NCBI GenBank assembly: GCA_963718065.1
Contig: CAVQYE010000007.1
Span: forward strand, 186,001-250,000
DNA from: CAVPGP01 sp963718065
GTDB lineage: Bacteria; Actinomycetota; Thermoleophilia; Gaiellales; Gaiellaceae
Length of the DNA: 64,000 bases
Reading direction: 5' to 3'
Made by a program: the position numbers and the translations under genes. The notes beneath the pieces are model-generated. The model had not been told where the DNA came from. It did not search any database and worked only from the letters and a program-made list of their open reading frames with translations. Shown here one piece after another: positions 1-7,945 of the stretch. Numbering within the stretch: the first letter of the stretch is position 1; the number at the start of each line of letters is the position of its first letter.

Positions 1-260
1 CCGTGGTCGTCCGGCCGCTCGGGCTCGTCGACGTAGTAGCTCAGTGCTGCGGAGACGACCGTGCGCGCCTCGTCGACGAGCGCCTCGGGATGGCACGACA
101 CCTCCGGGCGGGCCATCGTGAACTTCATGTCGGCAAAGAGCCCGCGGGCCCGGCGCTCGCGAATGTGCTGCTCGGTTCCCTCGTATGGCTCGGCCGCGGT
201 GGCGCCGACGACATCGAGCCCGAGCTCCTCGGCCAACCTGATCAGCTCGGCAGCGGTCAT
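1..260 (-). CDS. queG: Epoxyqueuosine reductase QueG, N-terminal part
   Basis: The reading frame starts at an ATG (260-258) and runs off the left edge, so only about 86 residues are visible. They match the N-terminal domain (DUF1730) of QueG: LGLDVVGATAAEP, then RRARGLFADMKF, RPEVSCHPEALV and ARTVVSAALSYY. QueG is the cobalamin- and 4Fe-4S-dependent enzyme that reduces epoxyqueuosine to queuosine in the tRNA wobble base. The cobalamin and cluster-binding parts lie outside the window. The start is 18 bases from the divergent oxidoreductase gene, so the two share a promoter region. The family call rests on the N-terminal motif alone. Confidence 0.8.
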   Translation of the reverse strand, partial: MTAAELIRLAEELGLDVVGATAAEPYEGTEQHIRERRARGLFADMKFTMARPEVSCHPEALVDEARTVVSAALSYYVDEPERPDDH

Positions 261-278
261 GCGAGGATTGTGCCCGCG

Positions 279-1253
279 ATGAAGGCGATCAGGATCCACG
301 AGGACGGCGGCCCAGAGGTTCTCCGCTACGAGGACGTGCCGGACGCCGAGCCGAAGGACGGCGAGGTGTTGATCTCGCTCCGCGCCGCCTCGTTGAACCA
401 TCTCGACCTGTGGATCCGCAAGGGCCTCCCGTCCGTGCCGAAGCCCCGCATCCTGGGCGCCGACGGGGCCGGCGTGGTGGTGCACGGGGACGGCTTCGCC
501 GAAGGCGATCGCGTCGTCATCAACCCAGGGTTGGAGCACGGCGGGAAGATCTCCGTCGTCGGCGAGCATTTCGACGGCACGCACGCCGAGCTGATCGCGC
601 TGCCGCGCGTCCAGGTGTATCCGATCCCGGACGGGCTCTCATTCGAGGAGGCGGCGGCATTCCCGCTCGTGTTCGAGACTGCCTATCGGATGCTCGTGAC
701 CCGCGCAGGCCTGCAGGCCGGAGAGACCGTCTTCGTCTGGGGGATCGGCGGCGGCGTCGCGACCGCGGCGTTGCAGATCGCCAAGGCGCTCGGCGCCCGC
801 GTCGTCGTCACGTCGTCGAGCGACGAGAAGCTCGCCCGCGCGCGCGAGCTCGGTGCCGACGAGACGATCAACCACGCCTCGGAAGACGTGAAAGCCCGCG
901 TCAAGGAGCTGACCGCCGGCGGCGCCGACGTCGTCGTCGAGCACGTCGGCGAGGCGACCTGGCGGACGAGCCTCGACGTGGCAGCTCAGGGCGGGCGCGT
1001 CGTCGTCTGCGGTGCCACGACGGGGCCGAATCCGCCGGCCGGGCTGCACCGCATCTGGTGGAAGCAGCTCTCGATTCTCGGCTCGACGATGGGGACGAAG
1101 GACGACTTCGAGGGCGCATACGCGCTCGTCGCCGACGGCCGGGCCAAGCCGGTCGTCGATTCGGTGTTCCCGCTCTCCGAGGCGCGGGCCGCGCACGAGC
1201 GCCTCGAAGCCGGCGAGCAGCTCGGCAAGGTCGTGCTGTCGATCCCTGGCTGA
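279..1253 (+). CDS. Zinc-less MDR-family quinone oxidoreductase-like protein
   Basis: This 324-residue protein has the medium-chain dehydrogenase/reductase layout. A GroES-like N-terminal half contains SLNHLDLWIRKG and ILGADGAGVV, and a Rossmann half contains VWGIGGGVATAALQIAKALG followed by VVVTSSSDEK. The structural-zinc cysteine cluster is absent, as in NADPH:quinone reductases and crotonyl-CoA-reductase-like members. The frame is open upstream, but the ATG at 279 (MKAIRIHEDGG) gives the normal family N-terminus; the upstream extension is antisense to queG. It probably reduces quinones or enals with NAD(P)H. The exact substrate cannot be read from sequence. Confidence 0.85.
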   Translation: MKAIRIHEDGGPEVLRYEDVPDAEPKDGEVLISLRAASLNHLDLWIRKGLPSVPKPRILGADGAGVVVHGDGFAEGDRVVINPGLEHGGKISVVGEHFDGTHAELIALPRVQVYPIPDGLSFEEAAAFPLVFETAYRMLVTRAGLQAGETVFVWGIGGGVATAALQIAKALGARVVVTSSSDEKLARARELGADETINHASEDVKARVKELTAGGADVVVEHVGEATWRTSLDVAAQGGRVVVCGATTGPNPPAGLHRIWWKQLSILGSTMGTKDDFEGAYALVADGRAKPVVDSVFPLSEARAAHERLEAGEQLGKVVLSIPG

Positions 1254-1258
1254 GGCGT

Positions 1259-1718
1259 CTAGGCGCGCAGCACCGACGCGGCGGTGGTGAAGCGCTGGCC
1301 GAGCGTCCCGCCCGCCATCGCGGCCCGCAGCGCCGGCCCGCGAAGCCCGCTTCCCCGGCGCACGCACTCGCGCAGCAGCTCGCGCACCGACTCGTCCAAC
1401 CGCTCGGCGCCGCGAATCGCCGCTTGGAGCGCCGTAACGGCACCGGCGTAGTCGCCGGCGAGGAAGTGGATCCGCGCGATGTCGGTCACATGGGCGCCCG
1501 GAAACGGCCAGTGCCGCGTGCGCCCGCGCTCCAGCTCCTCGAGCGCGTCTCCGCGCGTCCCCTTCGACCGCGATCGCGAACGCCCGCGCGCGGTGCCCCT
1601 CGTAGGCGAGATCCTGCTCGCGTCCCTCCAGGAGCAGGTCCGCGGCGGCGCGCAGGCCGTCCGTGTCGCCCGCGTGAGCCAGTTGCCAGACCTCGTCGCC
1701 GAAGCCGCTCCGCCTCAC
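1259..1718 (-). CDS. Small helical (TPR-like) protein, frame broken
   Basis: A GTG at 1718-1716 overlaps the TGA of the upstream kinase gene (GTGA), which suggests translational coupling. The first part reads FGDEVWQLAHAGDTDGL and AYEGHRARAFAIAVEGD. A one-base shift near 1545 is then needed to continue as ALEELERGRTRHWPFPG and ARIHFLAGDYAGAVTALQA, ending at 1259. Helix repeats with conserved Ala/Gly spacing resemble tetratricopeptide units. Length would be about 150 residues. No specific function is recognised. The partner is probably the adjacent P-loop kinase. Confidence 0.55.
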
Positions 1719-2305
1719 AGCGTCTCCAGCCAACTCCGAACCTCCCGGGGTGTTCGAAGCCGGACGAGCGTCGTGTGCGGGTGCGCTGCGATCCACTCGG
1801 GGAGCTCACGGCGATTTCTGAAGTGACTCTGCCAGGCCCAGCCGAAGAGGTTCGGGCGCTCGCTGAAGAGAAAGCTCACTCGCTCACGATTCCCGTTCCA
1901 CAATTCCTCACGCGTCAACAGCCGCGTGAATGTCCGGCGCGCGAGCCTCCGGAGCCAGATCCGGATCGGCAGATCGAGCCAGACGACCGTGTCCGCTCGC
2001 TCGATCACGAGGTTGCCGAGCTTGCTCCGGTAGCTGCCGTCGATCACCCAGCGCTCCTCGGCCACGAGCGGACGGACGCGGGCCAGCAGCTCCTCCGCCG
2101 AGGCCTCGGTCCAGTTCGGCCCGTGGTTGAGCGCGTCGAGCTCGACGTAGGGCGCACCGATCAGCTCGGCGACCCGTCGCCCGATCGTCGTCTTGCCGCT
2201 GCCGCTGACGCCCTGGACGAGCACGCGGTCCGGCCGCCGGTGCGACACCGGGGTCGAGGCGTGCGTGTCTGAATCGCCGCGCGGCACCTCGATGGAGCTT
2301 GCCAA
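1715..2305 (-). CDS. P-loop kinase (FlaR/adenylate-kinase-like AAA family)
   Basis: This 196-residue protein begins with a short tail and then the Walker A motif VQGVSGSGKTTIGRRVAELI. An LDALNHGPNW segment and RWVIDGSYRSKL follow, as in the small nucleotide-kinase-like proteins annotated as topology modulation protein or FlaR. The VVWLDLPIRIWLRRLARRT stretch and an arginine-rich lid are also typical. It probably phosphorylates a small molecule, with substrate unknown. The ATG at 2305 lies 6 bases after the stop of the upstream membrane protein; a GTG just before the P-loop is an alternative. It is coupled to the TPR-like gene downstream. Confidence 0.75.
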   Translation of the reverse strand: MASSIEVPRGDSDTHASTPVSHRRPDRVLVQGVSGSGKTTIGRRVAELIGAPYVELDALNHGPNWTEASAEELLARVRPLVAEERWVIDGSYRSKLGNLVIERADTVVWLDLPIRIWLRRLARRTFTRLLTREELWNGNRERVSFLFSERPNLFGWAWQSHFRNRRELPEWIAAHPHTTLVRLRTPREVRSWLETL

Positions 2306-2311
2306 ACCCTC

Positions 2312-3202
2312 CTACGTGGGCGCTTCGGCTTTGGCAGGGCGCGCGCCCGCCGACCGCACTCGTGCGACCTTGCCGAGCACGTCGAACCAGAACGGCGCGC
2401 CGAGCGTGAGCGCCGCGGCCGTCATCGTCAGCCCGAGCAGCTTGAGGAAGGCCGTCAGCACCCAATCCCAGGCGCCGTCGGGACGCGGCTCGGCGGCCCA
2501 GCCGATCGGAAGCTTCAGCTCCTTCAGGTCGTCCACGTTCTTCGCGACGTCGGAGACGGGAATCGGCTTTGCTCCGGCAGGCGGGTTCTGCGTCCGGGCG
2601 ACGACGGCGGCACGGACCGTCTTGTCCTTCCACAGATGGTCGGCCACGCGGATCGTGTCGACGTTCAGCGAGAACGCAACCACGACCGCGAGCACCCACA
2701 TCACGAGCTGGACGCGGCGCCGGTACCACCCCGAGACGCGCTCCATGGAGTCGTCGAACCACGACTCGACCGAATGCCGAAAGACCTCCTCCTTGCCCTT
2801 CGCGTCCGTCCAGAGCGTGGTCAGCGCCGCGCGCGCCTGCGCGCTCGGGACGGCTGCGATCGCCTCCTCGATCGACCGCTCCGCCCCCTTGCCGTCGAAG
2901 TCGAGGAGCGCCGACGCGAAGGTCCGCGCCGGCAGGTACGCCGGGTAGCGGAGCTTTCCCTTGCGCGACACGGGACGGATCAACGAGTTGACGATCGGAT
3001 GTGCGTAGAGCTCCTTGACGAGCTTCTGCCCGTTGTCCTGGTTCTCCGGGTCGAGCAGGTTGGCGACGCCTTCGCGCAGGAACTTCGCGCGCCAGCTGAA
3101 GATGCTCGAGATCGTCTCGTTCAGCGCCGAGCAGACGAGCGCCAGGATGAGATAGACGAAGATCACGCCGAGCGCGACATCGAGTGCGGCGAAGTCGAAC
3201 AT
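2312..3202 (-). CDS. Membrane protein of unknown function
   Basis: The 296-residue protein has an N-terminal membrane helix (LGVIFVYLILALVCSALNET). A long soluble segment with LREGVANLLDPENQ follows, then a second helix (VQLVMWVLAVVVAFSLNVDT) and a C-terminal helix region around FLKLLGLTMTAAALTLG. This topology, with ALNETISS after the first helix, matches a widespread but uncharacterised bacterial inner-membrane family. It heads a three-gene leftward operon with the kinase and TPR-like genes. No enzymatic motif is visible. Confidence 0.7.
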   Translation of the reverse strand: MFDFAALDVALGVIFVYLILALVCSALNETISSIFSWRAKFLREGVANLLDPENQDNGQKLVKELYAHPIVNSLIRPVSRKGKLRYPAYLPARTFASALLDFDGKGAERSIEEAIAAVPSAQARAALTTLWTDAKGKEEVFRHSVESWFDDSMERVSGWYRRRVQLVMWVLAVVVAFSLNVDTIRVADHLWKDKTVRAAVVARTQNPPAGAKPIPVSDVAKNVDDLKELKLPIGWAAEPRPDGAWDWVLTAFLKLLGLTMTAAALTLGAPFWFDVLGKVARVRSAGARPAKAEAPT

Positions 3203-3309
3203 CCCGCCGCAAGTGTCTCACGACGACGCGGGAACGAAAAGACCCTGCTGCAGTCAAATGACCAGGAATGAGGACGCGATCGGGGGTAGAGCCGCCTACG
3301 GTCGGAGGA

Positions 3310-3825
3310 ATGCTTCGCCCGACCCTCATCGCCGCCGCCGCGCTCCTCCTCGCAGCGCCCGCGCACGCAGTTGCGCCGGCCGGCTTCTACGAGCCCTCGA
3401 AGCTCGAGACCGCTGCCTCGTCCATCGCAGGCAAACGAGTCCAGGTGCTCTGCGCCGACAGCGTCGCCGTCTGGCGGACGTGGACACATTCGATCGGGCA
3501 TGGCAAGGCGGGTGGAGCGGCACTCATCGGCGGCACCGTCATGCGCTTCGCCCCCGACATCTGCCAGTTCCTCCTGAGCCGCCAGCGTGGCCGGCCTGTG
3601 CCTCTCTACTCGCTTGGCGCGTCGATCCTCGCCTTCACGCATGAGGCGATCCATCTGCGGGGAGAACGCGACGAAGGCAAGACCGACTGCACCGCTTCGT
3701 ACGAAATGGCCGGAGTGGCGCAACGGTTCTTCGGGTTCAAGACGTACGCCGCGAGGCGCGCGCTGATGGCGCAGGTCGCCCGCTACAGGGCGCTCGAGCC
3801 GGCCGCGTACCGCACCGTCTGCTGA
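3310..3825 (+). CDS. Secreted protein with HExxH motif, putative metalloprotease-like
   Basis: The 171-residue product opens with a clear signal peptide (MLRPTLIAAAALLLAAPAHA). The ATG at 3310 is chosen for this reason and because GGAGG lies just upstream; an in-frame ATG 42 bases earlier would bury the signal. Later it has AFTHEAIHLRGERDEGKTDC, in which HEAIH fits the HExxH zinc signature and the following Glu/Asp could be the third ligand. Cysteines at several points suggest disulfides in the exported form. No peptidase family is assigned with confidence. The gene stands alone, convergent with the segment to its right. Confidence 0.7.
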   Translation: MLRPTLIAAAALLLAAPAHAVAPAGFYEPSKLETAASSIAGKRVQVLCADSVAVWRTWTHSIGHGKAGGAALIGGTVMRFAPDICQFLLSRQRGRPVPLYSLGASILAFTHEAIHLRGERDEGKTDCTASYEMAGVAQRFFGFKTYAARRALMAQVARYRALEPAAYRTVC

Positions 3826-3836
3826 GCCGCCAGCCG

Positions 3837-3880
3837 CTAGCCGAAGCCGAGGATGAACTTGGCGTCGTCCGACATCAGGT
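3837..3880 (-). repeat. Left direct repeat: orphan 3' end of the DUF59 gene (att-like)
   Basis: Read on the minus strand, these 44 bases encode the last residues LMSDDAKFILGFG plus a TAG stop. The intact DUF59 gene at 6585-6884 has the same ending. Bases 3853-3880 are identical to 6601-6628 over 28 bp. The next 12 bases to the left differ at only three positions, all synonymous, and homology stops abruptly after 3880. The two copies are in direct orientation, 2.75 kb apart. This is the arrangement left when a tyrosine-recombinase element integrates into the 3' end of a gene and displaces the original end. Confidence 0.75.
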
Positions 3881-4084
3881 GCCATCTGACCGGATGCGGC
3901 AAGGTGCGACTAGCTGCAAAAACGGCACCGGTTCAAGCTCGCGGTGGACGTTCTGCAACCTCCGGTAGCACGTTGCCGTTAGGTGTTTGTACCCGTTCTG
4001 TGCCCGCCGTCGCCCACTTAGGCAACATGCCAGACCCTCTTGTGCGGACGTTCGGTTCGGGTGTAAGCGGCGCAACTGGCGCGC
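3881..4084. other. Non-coding left arm of the putative integrated segment
   Basis: No convincing gene is seen here. Base composition is visibly less GC-rich than the flanks, with short runs such as TGCAAAAACGG and GTGTTTGTACCCGTTC. A TGTACCCG word recurs in the right arm (6550s). Integrase arm-type sites would be expected in such a position, but none can be assigned by eye. Confidence 0.4.
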
Positions 4085-4870
4085 TTAGCTTGGCGACCTG
4101 GCGCGTGCGAAGGCGAGGAGGTTCTGCGCGTAGAGCTCGTTCAACCCCGAGGCAGCCTCGGGCGCGATCATGACCAGACTGCAGACATTCACGTAGCAGA
4201 AGAAGGCTCCGCCAAGGGCCTGCGGGACGTTGACGTCCGACGGCCCCGTCTTGAACGTCAGCGAGTCGCTTGTTGCGTCAACGCCTGCTCGTAGCCCCGG
4301 GCCACCGTGATGCAGGAGCATGTTGTTCGTCGTGTACTCGAACGCGTAGAGCTGCTCGAGGTACCGCCTGTCGACCGGGCTCTCCCACTCGTCCTTCACG
4401 GAGGCAAAGAGTTGGTCCATCGTCTTCCCGGTCCAGTGCTTCTTGCCAGCAAACTCAGCTTTCAGCTCGTTGAGCTCTTTCCGCGGGACCTCCGGGAGAA
4501 CTTCGAGGATGTCGGGTCGTCCCAGCCGATGTGCGTCCTTTCGCCCCCGGTCGACAAGTAGTCGGGCATGCCGGTGCATCTTCTCTACGGCCGCCGGCGT
4601 GCGCCGGAGCCAGTGGCCCACGATCATGTCTTCGAAGAGCGAGCGATTTAGCATCCCGGCCTGTTCGCCGAACCCCTGACCAGCCAGGACGATGCTGGCC
4701 CGATACGTCTTCGTCGCGCGCGCGTACGTCGTCAAGAGCGTGGCGCCAACGTCGTCGCGACTCGGAGGTGCGTCCGGCCTGTGCACCTCACTGAAATCCT
4801 CGAGCACCTCGCATGCTGCGAACTGCTTAGGGAACTGCGCTCGGATCTCACCCCGGATCGGAAGTTTCAA
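4085..4870 (-). CDS. DUF5677-family protein
   Basis: The recognisable part has GMLNRSLFEDMIVGHWL, a central RKELNELKAEFAGKKHWTG, DRRYLEQLYAFEYTTNN followed by a histidine-rich turn (MLLHHGG), and a C-terminal GGAFFCYVNVCSLV. This order matches the DUF5677 helical family, which is of unknown function and common in mobile or defence-adjacent contexts. The start is uncertain: the frame stays open to 5227, but that stretch overlaps the 65-residue gene in another frame. A TTG at 4870 overlapping its TGA is the simplest start. It lies inside the direct-repeat-bounded segment. Confidence 0.55.
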   Translation of the reverse strand: MKLPIRGEIRAQFPKQFAACEVLEDFSEVHRPDAPPSRDDVGATLLTTYARATKTYRASIVLAGQGFGEQAGMLNRSLFEDMIVGHWLRRTPAAVEKMHRHARLLVDRGRKDAHRLGRPDILEVLPEVPRKELNELKAEFAGKKHWTGKTMDQLFASVKDEWESPVDRRYLEQLYAFEYTTNNMLLHHGGPGLRAGVDATSDSLTFKTGPSDVNVPQALGGAFFCYVNVCSLVMIAPEAASGLNELYAQNLLAFARARSPS

Positions 4871-5064
4871 GCCGGCTCGACCATCCAGGCGGAGTCGTAG
4901 ACCCCCTCCGGGTAGGCGTCGGCCAGCGGGAGGATGTTGACGATGCGCAGGTGGCGCCCGTCGCCGGTGAGGAACTTCTCGCCGACCTCCCAGTTGGGGG
5001 CGCCTGTAACGAACGGGCCGGCGTCGTCGCCGTCGACGGTGTGAAGCAGGAAGCGGAAGGACAT
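4867..5064 (-). CDS. Conserved 65-residue protein of unknown function
   Basis: The ATG at 5064 is preceded by a good ribosome-binding site (GGAAAGGAACG). The protein reads MSFRFLLHTVDGDDAG, then FVTGAPNWEVGEKFLTGDGR, then a hydrophobic ILPLADAYPEGVYDSAW tail. Small proteins with this FLTGDGR-plus-tryptophan pattern occur in many actinobacteria and look like a compact beta-barrel. No function is known. It is coupled to the DUF5677 gene by a stop-start overlap. Confidence 0.65.
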   Translation of the reverse strand: MSFRFLLHTVDGDDAGPFVTGAPNWEVGEKFLTGDGRHLRIVNILPLADAYPEGVYDSAWMVEPA

Positions 5065-5275
5065 CAGCGTTCCTTTCCGGGGCCGAGCGGCTCGGCGAGT
5101 CTATTCGTCCGCGTTCGATGTCTTCAAGCTTCCAGAGGCGTGGCCGCAGTAGCGGCAGATCCCGGCTGCAGAACTTGAGGTTGCTGCCTTGCGTGCCTGG
5201 GGTGTTCGTGATTCGGTCGAAGATCAAGTCGCGAGCCTCGAGGAACTCCGTCCTTCTTCTGTGGCTGCTTGCGTT
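5065..5275. other. Gap with an open but unrecognised minus-strand stretch
   Basis: The minus strand between 5227 and about 5090 stays open and reads SNLKFCSRDLPLLRPRLWKL, with little of the Arg/Pro bias of shadow frames. An alternative frame reads ICRYCGHASGSLKTSNADE and ends in a stop, a CxxC-like fragment. Either could be the remnant of a gene cut at a junction. No family is recognised. Confidence 0.3.
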
Positions 5276-6420
5276 TCACGAGCGCCCGAACCAGCGAGCC
5301 CGGCGGACCGCGCCGAACTCCTCCTTCTCGGCGGCGTACTCAAGCGACGGGTCGTAGCGCTGGGCGGTTGGCGCGTCTCCGCCGAGGAAGTTGATCTCGA
5401 CCTTGCTGACGAGCCCGCCGCCGAACTCGGCGTAGCAGACGCCCGAGCCCTCGTACGGCGCGGGCGGCTCGGCGCCCGCGATCGTCGCGGCGATGTCGTC
5501 GGCGACGACGCGCGCGGCCGCCTCGGCGAAGATCCCGGCCTTGGGAACAGTCCGCGGGCCGGTGCAGACGTCGCCGAGCGCATAGACGCCGGGGAAGGGG
5601 GTCCTGAGGTTGGACTGGTCGACGGGCACCCAGTTGTTGACGACGAGGCCCGAGTCCGCGAGCGCAGTGGGCGCCCGGTGGATCGGGATGCCGACGAACA
5701 GGTCGTAGGGCAGCGTCTCGCCGCTCGCGAGCTGTGCCGTGCGGGTCGCCGGGTCGATGCCGGTGACGAGATGCTCGGGCAGTTCCTTGACGTTGCGCGC
5801 GGCAAGCCCGTCGCGAAACATCTGCGAGACCTCACCGGTCACCGGGACCGGGCGCGCCATCGGAAACGTCGTCGCCATCTCCACGGAGTCCCGGATGCCC
5901 TGCTGCGTGAAGTGCTCGTGCAGCAGGAAGGAACCCTCGAACGGGGCCGGCGGGCACTTGAACGGCTGCCCGAGGACCGAGACGAGCACCCTGCCGCCCT
6001 TGAAGTCGGCGAGCACGTCGCGCAGCCGCTCCGCGCCGACGAGCGAGTAGTACTCGTGCCCGCCCTGCTCGAAGCCCGGCGTGGCGGCGAAGTCGTAGTC
6101 GGCGCCGAGCGCCACGACGACGAAGTCGGCGTCGTAGGATCCGCGCGTCGGTGCGTGACCCGGCGCGCGGCCGGGTCGACGCCTGTCACCGTCTCCTGGC
6201 GGAACTCGACGCCGTCCTTCGCGAAGTCGCGGTAGTGGAGCCGGACGTCGTCGGCCGACTGGCGGCCGAGCATCACTTCGAGCTTGGAGAAGCCGAAGAA
6301 GAACGAGTCGTTGCGATCGATCAGCGTGACGCGGACCGCGTCCGCGATCGTCTCCGAGAGCCGGGTCGCGAGCTCCAGTCCGCCGAACCCAGCTCCGAGG
6401 ATCAGGACGTGCTTGCTCAC
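5276..6420 (-). CDS. Sulfide:quinone-reductase-like FAD oxidoreductase, one frame break
   Basis: The protein starts at a GTG (6420-6418) with the dinucleotide fold HVLILGAGFGGLELATRLSE. It continues through NDSFFFGFSKLEVMLGR and breaks frame once near 6150. It then carries on with DADFVVVALGADYDF, a GQPFKCPPAPFEGSFLLHE loop with a cysteine, and the second FAD signature GVYALGDVCTG. These are features of the sulfide:quinone oxidoreductase / type II NADH dehydrogenase superfamily; the KCPPAP cysteine fits the sulfide-oxidising branch. It probably passes electrons to membrane quinone. It lies inside the segment bounded by the DUF59 repeats. Confidence 0.75.
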
Positions 6421-6584
6421 CGGCGGCACACTACTCACTCCGACCAAAGGCCTCCAATCGGCTCCGGTACCGGCGACCGGTTGGTACCCCTCGGCGACAC
6501 TGTCGGCGCCATCGTTATCTGGTGCGTCTCGTCGGGCTCTTTGTGTTCGGTGTACCCGCCGGGTTCTATCTGCGGTGCAAACCG

Positions 6585-6628
6585 TTATCCAAAGCCAAGT
6601 ATGAACTTGGCGTCGTCCGACATCAGGT
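6585..6628 (-). repeat. Right direct repeat: replaced 3' end of the DUF59 gene (att-like)
   Basis: This is the functional end of the DUF59 gene. It encodes LMSDDAKFILGFG and TAA, while the orphan copy at 3837-3880 encodes the same residues and TAG. The distal codons are ATA CTT GGC TTT GGA TAA here and ATC CTC GGC TTC GGC TAG there. Every difference is silent. The less GC-rich codons here fit an incoming sequence that rebuilt the gene end after recombination in the shared 28-bp core (6601-6628). Confidence 0.75.
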
Positions 6629-6884
6629 CGGGCGTCCAGGGCGGCGTCCACGTCAGCTCGACCTCGACGTCCTCGACGCCGGGGATCTCGCGCACGGCGC
6701 GATCGATGTCCTCCATGATCATCGGGCCGACGGGGCACCCCATGGAGGTGAGCGAGTGGATCACCTTCACCTTCGTGCCTTCGATCTCGGCGTCGTAGAA
6801 GAGGCCGAGCTCGACGATGTCCATCCCGAGCTCGGGATCCTCGACGGTGCGCAGGGCCTCGACGACGTCGTTCTTCGACGGCAT
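6585..6884 (-). CDS. DUF59 (SufT/MIP18-like) Fe-S assembly factor
   Basis: The 99-residue protein has the DUF59 pattern: VVEALRTVEDPELGMDIVEL, a KVKVIHSLTSMGCPVG loop with the conserved cysteine, IMEDIDRAVREIPGV, and an ELTWTPPW strand. Members help deliver or assemble iron-sulfur clusters. The ATG at 6884 follows a TACACT hexamer by 8 bases, suggesting a leaderless or very short-leader promoter of its own. It lies downstream of glpX on the same strand. Its last codons appear to have been swapped by an integration event. Confidence 0.85.
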   Translation of the reverse strand: MPSKNDVVEALRTVEDPELGMDIVELGLFYDAEIEGTKVKVIHSLTSMGCPVGPMIMEDIDRAVREIPGVEDVEVELTWTPPWTPDLMSDDAKFILGFG

Positions 6885-6909
6885 GGCGGCAGTGTAGCCG
6901 GGGTGCGTG

Positions 6910-7920
6910 CTACGACGCCCGGGAGGCGCACCTGCTCGCGCCGCTCGCGCGCGAAGAAGTGCGTGCCGTCGACGAAGCGCACCCAGTTGCAGCGCGTGCA
7001 CATGATCAGCGTGTGCGTGCGCGCGCTGTCGGCGAGGTAGCTGACGCCGCGAAGCAGGTCGCCGTTCGAGACTCCCGTCGCGACGACGATCACCTCCTGC
7101 GGGGCGAGGTCGTCGATGGTGAAGATCCGGTTCATGTCGTCGAAGCCGTGGCGCTTCGCCTCTTCGATCTCGCTGCGCGACGTGGGCCAGAACTGCGCCT
7201 GCAGCTCGCCGCCGAGGCAGCGCAGCGCAGCCGCGGCGAGCACCGCCTGGCGGGTGCCGCCGATGCCGATCGCGAGGTGGTCGTTGGTACCCCGCACGGC
7301 GGCGGAGATCGCGGACGTCACGTCGCCGTCCGGGATCAGCTTGATCCGCGCGCCGGACTGGCGGATCTCCTCGATCAGGTCGTGGTGGCGAGGCCGGTCG
7401 AGGACGATCGTCGTCACGTCGCCGACCGTGCGGCCGAACGCGTCGGCGATCGCGCGGACGTTGTCGGCCACCGGCTCGGCCAGCGAGATGCGGCCACGGG
7501 CGACCGGGCCGACGGCCATCTTGCGCATGTACATGTCCGGCAACGAGGGCATCGAGCCGCGCGGGCCGACGGCGATCATCGAGATCGCGTTGTTGCCGCC
7601 GCGGGCCACGACGCCCCGCCCTTCGAGCGGGTCGAGCGCGAGGTCGACCTCCTCCCCGCCCGCACCGACGACGGCGTTCACCGGCAGATACTCCGTATCC
7701 TCGGGCGCGCCGATCACGATCCGGCCGCTGATCGGCAGGCTGTCGAGCGCGCCCCGCGCACCGGAGAACGCGGCCTGCTCCGCACCGTCCTGATCCGCCC
7801 GGCCGAGCCAGCGCGCGGCCGCGAGCGCCGCGCGCTCGGTCACGCGCGCATAGAGCTCGCAGGTGCAGGGTGTGCGGCGGGCCTGGCCGGCCTCCGCCCG
7901 ATCGGCCTCGTCTGGGTCAT
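6910..7920 (-). CDS. glpX: Class II fructose-1,6-bisphosphatase GlpX, ends frame-broken
   Basis: From about 7843 the frame reads TERAALAAARWLGRADQDGA, DLALDPLEGRGVVARGGNN (the metal/phosphate site), a GVDLALDPLEG-type signature region, IGIGGTRQAVLAAAALRCLG, and CTRCNWVRFVDGTHFFARER. These are diagnostic of GlpX, which dephosphorylates fructose 1,6-bisphosphate in gluconeogenesis. The GTG at 7843 is probably internal: an ATG at 7920 would serve if one base is restored near 7865 (CELYARVTERAAL). At the 3' end the frame runs on into the DUF59 gene. A TAG at 6912-6910, one frame away after RLPGV, is the likely true stop. Confidence 0.85.
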
Positions 7921-7945
7921 GTCTGCACCATCATCGCTGCACTCA

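Noticed and set aside
410..2272. 620-residue plus-strand frame
   Set aside because: It crosses the oxidoreductase gene in another frame and is antisense to the kinase and TPR-like genes. Composition is shadow-like.
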